From positions 1,178,001 through 1,242,000 of the forward strand of contig JALQBC010000007.1 in NCBI GenBank assembly GCA_023375675.1: a DNA stretch of 64,000 bases, given 5' to 3'. The notes below the pieces were generated by a model. It was not told the DNA's origin and did not search any database. It saw only the letters and a list, made by a program, of their open reading frames with translations. Positions 1-12,203 of the stretch are shown piece after piece. The translations under genes were made by a program, and so were the position numbers. The stretch is from Cytospora piceicola (lineage: Eukaryota > Ascomycota > Sordariomycetes > Diaporthales > Cytosporaceae). Numbering within the stretch: position 1 is the first letter of the stretch; each line of letters starts with the position of its first letter.

Positions 1-1075
<1,075 letters not shown>

Positions 1076-1107
1076 TTACACGAAACGCTAGGACGGCTTG
1101 GAAGCAT

Positions 1108-4100
1108 CGAAGGGGATGCGGAGAGACTTTATTTAAGGAGCTCTCAACAGAATGCAGAATCTTGGCCGTGGAGCACGTTTACAAATGAATCCCTACCGTA
1201 GTGGTAATCATCTTGCTACATCGGGCATATCCACCAGGAGGCTCTTGACGTCTACCCCCACCTTCCCCTGTATCGATGTGTGATGATCCATGCATACTTT
1301 GGTATAAGCCTGGGCAACAAAAAGTACATGTGGATACCCTGGATACCCTGGGGGAAACAACGGCTATGGGGTTCGGCATGCTTGGAATCGAAGCGGCGTC
1401 TCTTGGCAGCAAACGGATCAAACGTTTATTCGGATTGTGCCTGGCCAGGCCTGCAAGCCATGTGCGGGATGGATTGATCACATGGGACGGACGGTCAACA
1501 ATGTCTGGACGTTCTCCGGGCCTGTACATATAACAAAGTACTTCCACTACTGCATGTACACCGAGAAAATGTGGGTGGACAACTGCAGCTGGGGTCCAAC
1601 AGACCTAGCATTGTGCCAATCAGGGCCAACATTTGTGTGTGACCCGGAAGACCCAAGTGGCGCGGTATGAGCCGGCTAGAAAGTGTGAGTGGATCTCAGA
1701 AATGCTGTTGTCGATCTTTTCCAAGTACATGTGACTCGAAGTACCGAGACGTTGAGAGTCAGACCAAGGGCACCAGGGCCTGCCTGAACGTGGGACGTCG
1801 CCACGACGTTGAAGTTGTGTGACTTTGATATAGTGCGGGATTCCCCACGGTGCTACCGTAGCATTTTACTCTAGTCAGGGTCGAAATATTGGCGGTCGGC
1901 TGTTACTCCATCGCGAGCATATACCGAACTCGGAGTCATTACTCTCTTGTTCTCGGAACGTTCCTATAGACTATCGGATTTCGTGCATGGCTAGTGACAT
2001 TGCCTCACCAACCTTCCCAACGACAACGCAGTACTGCCCCAGGGTGCGTATGTCGTGGTCAAGGATGACCTGATTTGCCTCCACACCGGCCCATTCTCCT
2101 TTAGCAACGCCGATGAAGCCGGTGGTTTGTATGTTGGTCAGTCTTACGACTGGATAGACAGCCCAATTGCCAAGGACTTGGCGGTCGGCCGCTGTGCTGA
2201 AGTCTAAAATTCATCTCTCGTGATGTTGGTTGTTGCTCTGTGGAAGGACCCGGTACCTGGCTCCGAGGCTCCACTGGATGGATCAGAAGGGTCAAAGTCA
2301 AAGTCAAAGACGTCACTGCTTTCGAGAAGAACCACTACGGTAACATATGGGTGACAATTTTATAGTGGGTAGTGGTTGAGCGATATCAATAGAGCAGCCA
2401 GTGTGCCAGTGGGCGAGGAGAGTGCTGGGGACCTCGGGAGTCGTGACGGATCGTTCCAGGAATTCCAGCGTTGCAACTATGTAACTCAAAGCTTGCTATC
2501 CGACTGCCACCGAGGTCCAGATGATTATGAAGGAATTACAGATACAGATCACGCTCCCAAGGTTGCAGGTAGGAAGTTCAGGGCAGGGGGCCTGCATGCC
2601 CTGTCAGCTGTCAGCCTTTGTGAAGGCCTCCACGAGTCGGTGGAGGCCGGCGATCTACCAAATCTTTTTGATCCACCCGCTTGCTAATCAGCCATCATGG
2701 ATTTGCAATTGGATGCCCGCATGACAGCATGGATAGAGTTTGGATGATTATCCCTTCGAATTGGTTCCAATTTGGCACCAGGTCTTTGCGGTCCAATCAT
2801 AGACGTAATAATCCTCAGATGTAAGTGAGCCGATTGTCTCTCCCGGCTGTGTATATCTTATCATAGTGCCGAACTGGCGCCAAAACTGAGTGTGGATTTC
2901 GGCAGTGCATTCGGCATGCCCATGACCCATAGGTGCACCGTGGCCACCGGATGCTGTGGAGTCGAAGACGGTTTGGATTATCAAATGAGGAAGACGACAC
3001 CGGTGGGCCCTTTGTTGTTGACACTTTCAAGGATTTCCCTAACGGAAGAGGTCATCGAATCGGGTTGAATTCGGCGTATGCGACCAGGGTTGGGATACCC
3101 ATACCAATCTATTTTTGAATAGACTACGTACATATGTATGTGTATGTATGTACATATGTACGTAGAACCACGGCCGGTGGCAGCGGGCCCAGGTTGTCGG
3201 GCCCATGTATATACGCTATGTACTGTAATCAACGGTTGCATGCCTTTGTACGAGCCGTTCTGGCAGCCGTGTCGTGTATACCAGGTAGCACATAAAGCTT
3301 TTAACATTGAAGCTCGTGCGAATTTATACGCGTGTAGCGTGCCATCCGCAGGTGGCTTCCCAGCATCGGTGGACTTCCAGTAAGGGAACGTATATTCGGT
3401 CAACTCAATCAACATCAAGGAACTTCCCTGCAAGTATGTACATACCTATATGCAACATGTGCCATGCCATTTAAGCGCCCGATTGTCCAAGGCCTCCTCT
3501 TCATGTTCTTGGCGAGCAAGCATCTAGATCTCTATGCCATCTCCTGCCCCATTCAGTTATTCGCCGACCCCCACAATGGCTGCCACGAACGCTGAGTGCG
3601 CGTTGTGAGGGGCCCGCGGAGTGGCGGGATGTGGGTGCCGATCGACGTGCATCTATCCCCATGCAGCCATGCTTTGTAAATTCAGACCGTACATACGGTA
3701 ATGTACGGCAAAGCCCATGTGCACTTGTGCATCAGGCAGGTTTCAATATTCGCACTCGCATAATTTCTTTCTAATCTGCCACTTCCTCATAGGTATGTGA
3801 ACCTTAATTCGTGATATACCATGCCTAGCACCTCACTTCATGCTCACCGGAGAGGCGTTCAGTGGCTACTCGGCCAAGGGATCCCGGGAGCCATAGCTGA
3901 CATACATATGCCATGGGGATGCAATAACCCGGCTTACATATAATGTCTGTGAAGCTTGCATTAAGGATTGAATCTTATCGTACGACGGCAAAGACCCGGG
4001 AGAAATAGGGTTTCACGTCGTATATGTAATTCAAGGTTGCCAAGGCACGTAGCACAGCAATCCATGTACTGGTAGGAGTTTTGCATTTACAAGTCGACGG

Positions 4101-4703
4101 GCACCAGAGAAATACGGGCCCCCCAAACCTTGTCGTTACAACACGTTCAGGCAGTGATACCGATGCTTTCACACTTCCAAGGTTGCTATAGAAACAGACT
4201 GGTCAAAGTTTACGATAGAGGGTGAGGAGGACTGGGCATGAGAGCGACGTGAAGGAGCAGGAATGGAGCGAAGAAAAATAGAGGCCTCTGGTTCCACGAG
4301 AGGGATCTACTGCTCATGAATCTGAGGTTAAGTCAGGTTCCAGTGTATTCGATGCCATCTATGTATTAGTGTGTTAGAACGGAATGGAAGGAGAAAGCGT
4401 GAGACAGCTTCATGTTCTCATAACTAATAGCCGGACTGCCGGATTTCTTATCCTCGCTGAGGTTTCAAGGTGACCCAGATGGGGTCTGAGGTCGAGATAA
4501 ACGGCAGCGCCGTATGAAATAGTAGTTAACAGAAATGTACCAATATTGATATGTATATGTGTTAGTCAATGGCAGATCTGACACCGCCTGTCCAATCCAG
4601 CTAGCGCGGCTCAGACGACTTGTCATCTCAACCAGTTGACCACCACACAACCAAACCACCATGGTGCAGGCCCTTCTCATGCCACTGAGATAATCCCCCC
4701 GTC
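1108..4703. other. Gene-poor region with protein-like scraps
   Basis: No complete gene is recognisable in these 3.6 kb. Two short frames have protein-like composition: plus strand about 2029-2207, ending in GQSYDWIDSPIAKDLAV and a TAA, and minus strand 2984-2748, containing TSEDYYVYDWTAKTWC. Neither has a credible start or partner exon. A TA-rich run of ATGTATGT and TACATATG words with local dyad symmetry lies at 3126-3165. The remainder shows nothing I can assign. Confidence 0.4.
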
Positions 4704-4713
4704 TACCTAGGTA
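4704..4713. repeat. TACCTAGGTA palindrome upstream of the Clr5-like gene
   Basis: Perfect 10-bp palindrome located 17 bp before the ATG at 4730. It is one of about 14 exact copies in the window, all outside the coding regions called here. It would lie in the 5' leader or core promoter of the Clr5-like gene. Function unknown. Confidence 0.8.
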
Positions 4714-4729
4714 CATACCCGACCGCGAA

Positions 4730-6592
4730 ATGGCAACACCGACCTACTACGAGAGTTTCAGCCAGCAGCCCTCAGCCAACGAAAGTGCAAACGGCGCTTT
4801 CGACCAGATCCTGGAGGCTACCACCTCCAACGGCGACGCCGCCACTGCCGGATCCAGCCCGGCCGACGCCGACCTCAGCTACAGACACAATGCTCGCGGC
4901 CACAGTCTCAACAACCCTCCTCCCGATGGATGGGCCTACCCTCACAAGAAAGGTATCGGCACTGGATCGAACTTGGATCCTTTCAAGGACGACATATTGC
5001 TCCGCACAGAGAGGGGTGAGAACTGCAAGACCATCGCCCACGCCATGAGGATGATCGGTGTCCAGACGAGCGACCGCGCTGTCAGCCGTGTGCGGATAAA
5101 GTGGGGCTGGAGGAAGAGAGTAGGTGGTAGTATATAAGATCAGACAACATGTACAGTCCAGGTCGCTGACGTTTCCAACGGTCAGGCTGAAAGGAGGCCC
5201 AAGACACCGCCGCCCGGCTCAGACGCTGCCCGCCTGAGCGCCAAGTCAAAAATCCAGGCTATGCGGAAGGCTGAGCTCATCCGCATGACCAAGGAAGGCT
5301 TATCCGCCGAGGACATCTGCACCAACTTGACCAACCGCGGCATGGAACTCAAGAAAGGGGTTGCTACCGTTCTACGGCTCCAGAGTGCGTGGGGGCTCGC
5401 CCACGACGAGAAGCGCTGGCTAGGGAATTTCCGGCATCAATGCCACAAGAAGGCAAAGGCTCAGCAACTCGAAGCTTTCACCGAGATTGCCAAGGAGATA
5501 GGCGTCCAGGACCTGCAGACTTTCTTGCAAGAGAAAATGAGCGAGGAACCCGCTCGACGGGCAAGGCATGAGTTAGCCTTGAAGCTCATGGGAGAGCACG
5601 CACCCACGAACCCGGAGCGAAGGAAACTGCAGATTCCGCGGAGGACCGATGGGCCATACGACAGACCTGCGCCTTTGGCCGGTGATGACGAGCTCTCCCA
5701 TAGCGATACCTCCGAGTCCGACGTGGAGTCTCATGCCGACTCACCACTGCCAGCCAAACGGCTGAGGTCTGAGGTTGGTGGTCAGAGCACTCGCACAGCC
5801 GAAGGTAACTACAGGAGTGACGGACGGCCAGCTGAGATTGATGGCTGTGACGGGGTATCATTGGATCACGCGTCCTATCTTGGCGGCATAGCGTTGGATA
5901 TGGATGATGGCTACACGCCGATGAACGACCAGGAAGATGATGACATGTTCGTTGCCCAAGATGACGACGACGGATCAGACAGAACGACGCTTGTCGAGAC
6001 TGGTAGCCATGAGCATGCCCACGAGACCATGCCGCAGCCTACCATCGCACCGCGGCCTCTTAAGATGTGGGATCCACATAGACATCATGCCATGGACTCG
6101 CGGAGGAGCCCGCCCGTAACTACTGTTACGCCTGCCAAGCGTGGCAAAGCACGGCCTCCAAAGCAGTCCACTGCGAAGCCCAGTCCCATACCAGCTACTG
6201 CGGTGCCCACGCCACCCATGCAAACAAACCTATCTCATGATCACCAAGCTCAAACCCGGTCACATGTATATCTTGTTCCAGGTGCAGCACCACCAACTAC
6301 ATTAACAACCTTTGCGCTGGAATCTTCTACGGCATCAGCGACGGCCATAGCGAGCCCTATGCCGGAGCTCGTTCTGCGCACCGAGGAAGCCGAGGCCAAC
6401 AAAACAACACTCAGTACGCTCGACCAGTACAACGTCGCGGCGAAGATTTACAAGGAGCTCCTGGAGGCAAGAAACGAGAAAAAGCCATTACCCGGAAGCC
6501 TGACTGGTCTGCCACCGTCCGCCAAAGAGGTCGATACCGCGAAGCGCAAGTTGAAGGAGGCCACCCAAGCCATGATGCTGGCTCTGGACTAA
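4730..6592 (+). CDS. Protein with two Clr5-like helix-turn-helix modules
   Basis: Predicted 606-residue protein from exons 4730-5119 and 5162-6592. The 42-nt intron (GTAGGT..TCCAG) is short but keeps phase 0. Two similar modules occur at about residues 80-130 and 150-205. Both read as an acidic/basic helix, T.EG or T.RG, a hydrophobic I...L/M helix, then V.R/L....WG, ending WGWRKR in the first and AWGLAHDEKRW in the second. This resembles the fungal Clr5 domain, a predicted DNA-binding helical module, though the usual leading Trp is missing. The middle (about 260-540) is low-complexity and acidic or proline-rich. The C-terminus (about 550-606) is a helical segment around KIYKELLEARNEKKPLPG. 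A nuclear DNA-binding role is inferred only. An alternative is an unrelated Myb/HTH family. Confidence 0.68.
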
Positions 6593-7206
6593 GCTGTATG
6601 GCTTCTGGCACGCCCCTCGGTGCCATGATAGTTGGATGTTGGTGCCACCGGCAGCGTAGTTAGTGTGATGATTGCTAATCTGGATTCTTGGAATACAGGC
6701 AATAGCGAGAAGGAATATCATCTTTGAAAATAGGCTGGGGCCAATCTCTGTGGGCTTGAGCTCCTATAGGCCTCAAAGAAACTCAGACCTACCCCATATG
6801 AGACCAGATCTTTGATCATTGATATCAAGCTCTTCACTCCCGTAATTTGGGACTCCAGAGACTTAGACACCGCCTAATGCCTTGATCTCAGATGTTCAGT
6901 AAGGGACTTGAGTAATATTCAATTAATAACACTTAGTGCCTACGCAGCCGAGTGCGAAAATAATCAAGATCGGACCATGCTGGGCGGGTCTGGTGAAAGC
7001 CGCTTAACATTACCTAGGTAGATCTAGCACTTTGACTCTCTTTTATGCATATTCCCCACAACAGCCGGTCTGATAAATAAGCTGATATAGTTAAGAGAAA
7101 GTGTTTGATTTCATGCAAAACGGAAACTTAAGACAAGCTGGGAGTCCAGGGTTAGGGCTGTAATCACAATGTGTTAGTGCAAACTAAGAAAATCTTGCAC
7201 CTAACC
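6593..7206. other. Intergenic, AT-rich
   Basis: No coding signal is visible. It contains a TACCTAGGTA palindrome at 7011-7020 and a telomere-like AGGGTTAGGG at 7148-7157, about 50 bp before the tRNA gene. Nothing else stands out. Confidence 0.5.
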
Positions 7207-7340
7207 GCCCTGCTGGCGCAATGGTAGCGCGCAAGACTTGTATGTTTTGAACTAAAACTTCTCACTTCGCTCGATATATAACTAATCTTCATTCTTTCTA
7301 GCTAATCTTGAGGCTGTGGGTTCGAGCCCCACGTGGGGCT
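7207..7340 (+). tRNA. tRNA-Thr (anticodon TGT) with a 62-nt intron
   Basis: The cloverleaf folds by eye. Acceptor GCCCTGC (7207-7213) pairs with GTGGGGC (7333-7339) with two G-T wobbles. The D arm is GCGC/GCGC, the anticodon stem CAAGA/TCTTG, and the T arm GTGGG/CCCAC around TTCGAGC. The 5' exon 7207-7242 ends CTTGTA, placing TGT at positions 34-36. The intron is 7243-7304, in the canonical site after position 37, and the 3' exon 7305-7340 ends with discriminator T. A-box-like TGGCGCAATGG and B-box GGTTCGAGCC are present. A GTTTTT Pol III stop follows just after 7340. The intron is long for a fungal tRNA. Confidence 0.85.
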
Positions 7341-8025
7341 TAACATTGTTTTTGCATTTTCTTTTTGTAGAAAACATGTATAGAGTGGTTAGAAGAAAGA
7401 TATAAACAGCCCCGTGGAGCTTGAAAAGTTGGTGTTGTGGTCAGTGACGTCTGGATGTTGCGAACACCTCCAGTGCTAGAGAATACCCGTGGACGGGATT
7501 ACTGCGAAGTCGAAAACAAGTATTTACTATTTGGAATCAATCTCCCCGGAAGAAATCACGATGAATAAAGTACCTCGGATTAATATATGACGCGAAATCA
7601 TAAGAGAGTTACTTTACATGTACACAAGGAATCGGGGGTAGGTACATATATATGTATGGGGTTATACTTGCCGTCACTCTATACTCCTCTCTAAAGACTT
7701 CAGCATGAAATATTCTACTAAGTTGTGATGATATAACTAGCCTCTATCTCTAAAACAGGCAGAAATAAGGTTGCCTCTTATGAAGAAGGGATACACCGTA
7801 CACTATGTTTGTATCACAAGCTAGAATGATTCAACGTTAAGTGATACACACCGTGTATCTTGTCTAAGGGGTTACTTATGCACCTAAGTTATGACATTCT
7901 GAGTTTGAATCTATTATGCTTCTACGGAATATACTACCAACAATCAAAGCTCCTGATTTACCATCCTACCAGAGCGAAGGGAACCTAAAATATAGTACAG
8001 AGTTGTATATGCTTGCACTTAAGTC
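7341..8025. other. Intergenic region after tRNA
   Basis: AT-rich sequence between the tRNA and the 3' end of the USP-DUF1810 gene. Only short unconvincing frames occur. It probably holds the 3' UTR of the minus-strand gene next to 8026. Confidence 0.4.
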
Positions 8026-10503
8026 CTATTGCTTCTGTCGGACATTCCTTGAACCATCATCACCATCTTCATCATCCCGGCTCCTCTTGTGTCCTTGCCC
8101 CGTCGTTGAAGACGAAGCCTTCTCTCCATCTGCATCATCACCAATCTCGTGATCCTCGCAGGGCAAGACCTTATCATCACGAGCTCGGAGTGCCGTGACC
8201 AGCTCTTGTCTGCTCAAGTCGCGACTGTCATTCGGGTATAACGATGTGTACGCTTGCTGAAGACGTTGCATTGTGTAGATATTATAGTTCCTAGGAACGT
8301 TGAAGTGTTGGAGAAATCTGGTCCGTCTTCTTCCGAGAGTATTCTTCAGACCTCTGTACTCGAGCCCTTCAGTCCTGAAGGGTTCTACGAAGTCTGCGAG
8401 TTTCCACGTTTGGCAAGCGGCAATTCTTTCGTCATTTGGATCCGTTGGGATGGCAGGTTGTGATGTAGTATCGTCTTGAACTTGGTCATCCTCATCGCTG
8501 CCAGTGTGATTGTTTCCGCCGCCGGATTCCTGCGGCGCTCCCTGGGCTCCAGCTGTTCCGGCATGAGCCTCAGCCTCAGAGAATGACCGCAGGGTCTCCA
8601 GAGTCCTCTCGTCACGCCTGCCACCGAATAATCTGTCGATCGCGCGCTGGAAGACAATCTCGTCGGTGCCGTCGCATACATAAGCAAAGAGCGTCATGCT
8701 TGCTTGGAACTTGTCTGCGTCGACCTTTGTAGCGAAGACCTTGACAGGATCTGTCTCATCGAGGGTCAGAACAGTATATGTGACACCTATAAGTCGTGCA
8801 CTCAACATCTTGTGCGCAAAATACGCCCTCGCTTCGGCTATACTCTTGATACCGTAGAGCGTGCCGTTCTTGGTCGTGCTGAGGCCGGATACCTGTGGGA
8901 ATATGTACCACATCCAGTGAGTTGTTTTCCGGCCTTTTTTGAGCTCGATGAGGGCTTGCTGGGATTGGGAAAACTCCCCTTTGACAACTTTGTCCTGAGC
9001 GACGAGAAAACGCTCTAAATTGTGCGGATCTGTTCCCGGATTCTTGGTATTGGCACTATCACCGTTGTTTTTGCCGTCTTCACCCCCGTCGTCGCCGTTA
9101 TGGCCAGTGCCGTTCTGGCTGCCACTACCCTCTTGATTATCATCGCCATTCTGGCCATGTTCTGCCCCGTTCGAGTCAACTGCGGCTTCACCATCATTAT
9201 TCTCGGACGGCCTCTCCCGGACATAGATAAGTAAATGCGGTCTGTGTCCATCCTTCTCAATTTCCTCGAAACTGACTCCGGATTTACTCCCATTTGGACT
9301 TGGTTTATCGTCCAGCTTCTCCCACAAAGTGTCGGTGCGACGCAGACAAGCAGTGTAGTGAGTACCGGACGCAACGTCGATATCCATATTGGGGCTCAAG
9401 ACCATTGACTGGAGCCTATAAGAGCAGTTCTCTTGATCCGCTGGTCGTGTTGGATCATCCCTTAGCTGCGACATATCAAGGATTTCGGAATATTCGACAC
9501 GGGCTGTATCAGCATTCTCCATCATTGGGGTGAACCTGAGGTAGCTTATGGGGAAGAAGAACACCTCTGGAAGGTACGAAAACTTGAGGAAGTCGTTGGT
9601 CTGGTACTCTTTACCACAGCCAGTGCATGTTCGTGTTCTGGCCGCATCGATCCACATCTTGTTAGAGATTGCCTCTTCCAGCTTCATCACTGTCTCGAAA
9701 TTCAGGCTGAAGGTGTATCCTTCGAGTGGGTTACCTGCCGGTGTATTGATGCTCTGTCGTATCTTCGTTCTGCATTCGCATGGGAAGGCAGTGCGAGGGA
9801 TTGCGGCGTACCGGAACAGCCTTTCGAACACCGTACACAGGTTGCTATTGAACAAATGTTAGTGATTCCTCTCAAACGATTTTCTGGATTTTTCATCTGC
9901 TTACAGTCCGTCCGACCCTAGTTGGTTCGCCTCCAGATCGGAATCCACAATCCTGGGAAACAGATATAGTACCAAGTCATTCGGATCATCCATCCCATCA
10001 GCACTTGGAGTATGTAGCTGGGGAAGCAAGTCCAAATATCCGTTAGACTCCTGTATCCTTGTCGTCATCTCAACCCAGAAGCTGTTCATCTCTGTCCCGA
10101 GTCTCCTCCGTCTGGTTCTGATAGACTCGCCTCGCTCGGTCCCACGGAATGTGTCCGCCAACAGCTTCAAGCTGTTCAAAACGCTATTCCGCTCATTCGA
10201 CTGCTGTGCGACTTCATCTAGGAAGTTCAGAAAAGGCGAGACGTTGAAAAGTGCAGCCAGAGCGGAATTCCGGTAACATGTGTTCTTCGGCTTGTGCGGG
10301 AGGGGGAGGAGCTGGTCTCCTGAGTTGATAGTCTCCCGGAACAAAGCATTGTCATTGCCGAATGGGGGGAGCTGGAGGATCGCTTGCAGATTATCGTCTA
10401 CGTCGGCTAGAGCTACGCCAGTGGGTAGATCATGGCCATCTTGGACGGGATAACCAGGTGTTTGTATTGATGGCGGTCGCGTCTGGCTGTTCTGGGAGGC
10501 CAT
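8026..10503 (-). CDS. Ubiquitin-specific protease (C19) fused to a DUF1810 domain
   Basis: Predicted 805-residue protein from exons 10503-9905 and 9844-8026. The 60-nt intron 9845-9904 (GTAAGC..CAATAG) joins as SDG-L-NLCTVFERLF. The N-terminal half is a USP-type cysteine peptidase. The Cys box is KPKNTCYRNSALAALF with nucleophile Cys76. The His box is SGTHYTACLRR with His at about 362, followed by the usual W.K.DD. Between them are CEC (about 222) and CTGC (about 273), a possible zinc ribbon. After a low-complexity Asn/Gly/Asp linker (about 415-470), residues about 475-618 match DUF1810: LERFLVAQ, LKKGRKTTHWMWYIFPQ, YGIKSIAEARAYFAHK, ASMTLF, RLFGGRRDERTLETL. A polar tail ends in a KR-rich, likely nuclear segment. 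Deubiquitination is expected from the intact Cys and His boxes. The DUF1810 function is unknown. Confidence 0.85.
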
Positions 10504-12203
10504 GGTTGCTATTGTGGTTGGAGCTCAGGAGGCGATTTAGTAATGATAAGATGTGAAATATTGGTGTAGCATGAAGAGCTAGTTGATAGGTAAATATTTT
10601 CGCCTCTTGTACTGCCATCCTCGTAATATATATTCATGTTCTTGGCTTCTTTGACCTCCGTTTCCGGCCGCCTGGCCTTCACGTTTTGTCTGCAGAAGTC
10701 TCGTCCAAGATTCCTTTGTTGAAATAATAGTTGCACGGCATGGTGCGACCGAGTTTGGTGATACTTTGCCTTATTTGTCTTTTAGTGAGAACCTTTGCTT
10801 TCAATGTCCGTCTTCAGACCGAAACGGACGCCAATAGATTGGGATGCCGTAGGTTTGATAGCTTGGAAATCGTGAGACTAGGGTATTGCCAGTTAGCTAC
10901 TAATTAGGAAGCCCGAAACTGGCACCACTACCCTAATTACACCCCCAAGTGGACGCTATCCTCTAAAATCCATAATAGAATCAATTTGTTTATCAGAACG
11001 TCAGAGAAATTGGCAGACTGGAGGACTTGTAACGAACACGGGATACTTAATGATGTTATCAATGTATGTTAAATGTGCATTAGAATGCTTCTGCTGAATA
11101 CTACAGACGAGACAGTGTAGCACTGTCATATCTACCTTAAATAGGTAGGCTGTGCTAAAATGATGTCCCAAATAACCTCCCTCAACCTCTTTCAACAACC
11201 TCTCCCGGTCCACTACCCTAGGGTAGCCACCCAACTTTGAATATTGGAAACACCATCTCCATCTAGATAACCATCCCAGGTACTGGGGTACAGATGCAGA
11301 ATCACAACGAATATAATGTCGCGAGTACCACCAATTCATTCTTGATAAGAGAACTATAACACATTTGAAACACACAGATATTCACGATGCAAATTCAAAG
11401 CAGCACCCACTGCTATGCAAGTCTGTAGGTCGAAGGGGAAGTGATGGACTGGGTATCCGGCGAAAGCATAGGGTTAGGGCTACCTGGAGAAAGTATGCGA
11501 GTACCAAGACGTTGAGTCCAACACACTGCCAAAAGCTTTTGATTGAACAACTACCACCACATATTAGCTGTGAAGTATGACTTGTCTTCGAACAGACTGA
11601 ATATCAAGATGCCGCCATTGATCTACGTCAGGAACTAGACTCGGCTGCTAATGTTCATCCGTCTTCGGTAGCCGGCGGTTTTCGGACTTTGAGATCTCCG
11701 ATCAGGACTAGCACTGATTCCTCCGTGTGACCGGAGTCAGCGGACAGGACTGGGTTAATGCTAGAGGCAGTAGACTTGCGGGATGCATATTGACCCGGAT
11801 GCAGTTGACCCCGCGGATTGTCTTTGTGCAAGCCTTCCGGGACCCGCGGCGTTTGGGAATATTTACTATCGGCTGAGGCAGGATTGGAAAGGATGGCGAA
11901 TCAGTCTTTGTATTTGTGCCTCCTCCCTGCGTGCAGGCCCCTTGCATCAGCGTGTCGTGTCAGACGGTTGGGACGAGTCGGATTGAATGTTACACCGCTT
12001 CCTGTGCTTGTTGGTTTTGTTGGTCCACCGTCATATACCCATGCCCGCCGTATGATGACACCAACAAAGATGGTTGATCCGTGCCACACCTTTCGGAAGA
12101 ACCAAAGCGATGAAATCCCCCAGCGCTTTAGATATATCGATCTCCAACAAACCACCGACATCTCGAGTCAGACCACCGCCTGCATCAGAATTGGCCCTTC
12201 ATC
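10504..12203. other. Intergenic region between USP-DUF1810 and P450
   Basis: 1.7 kb shared upstream region of two divergent genes. No frame has convincing coding character; the longest are broken by stops and lack motifs. A telomere-like AGGGTTAGGG sits at 11470-11479. The last 150 bp before 12204 are A/C-rich and look like the P450 leader. Confidence 0.5.
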
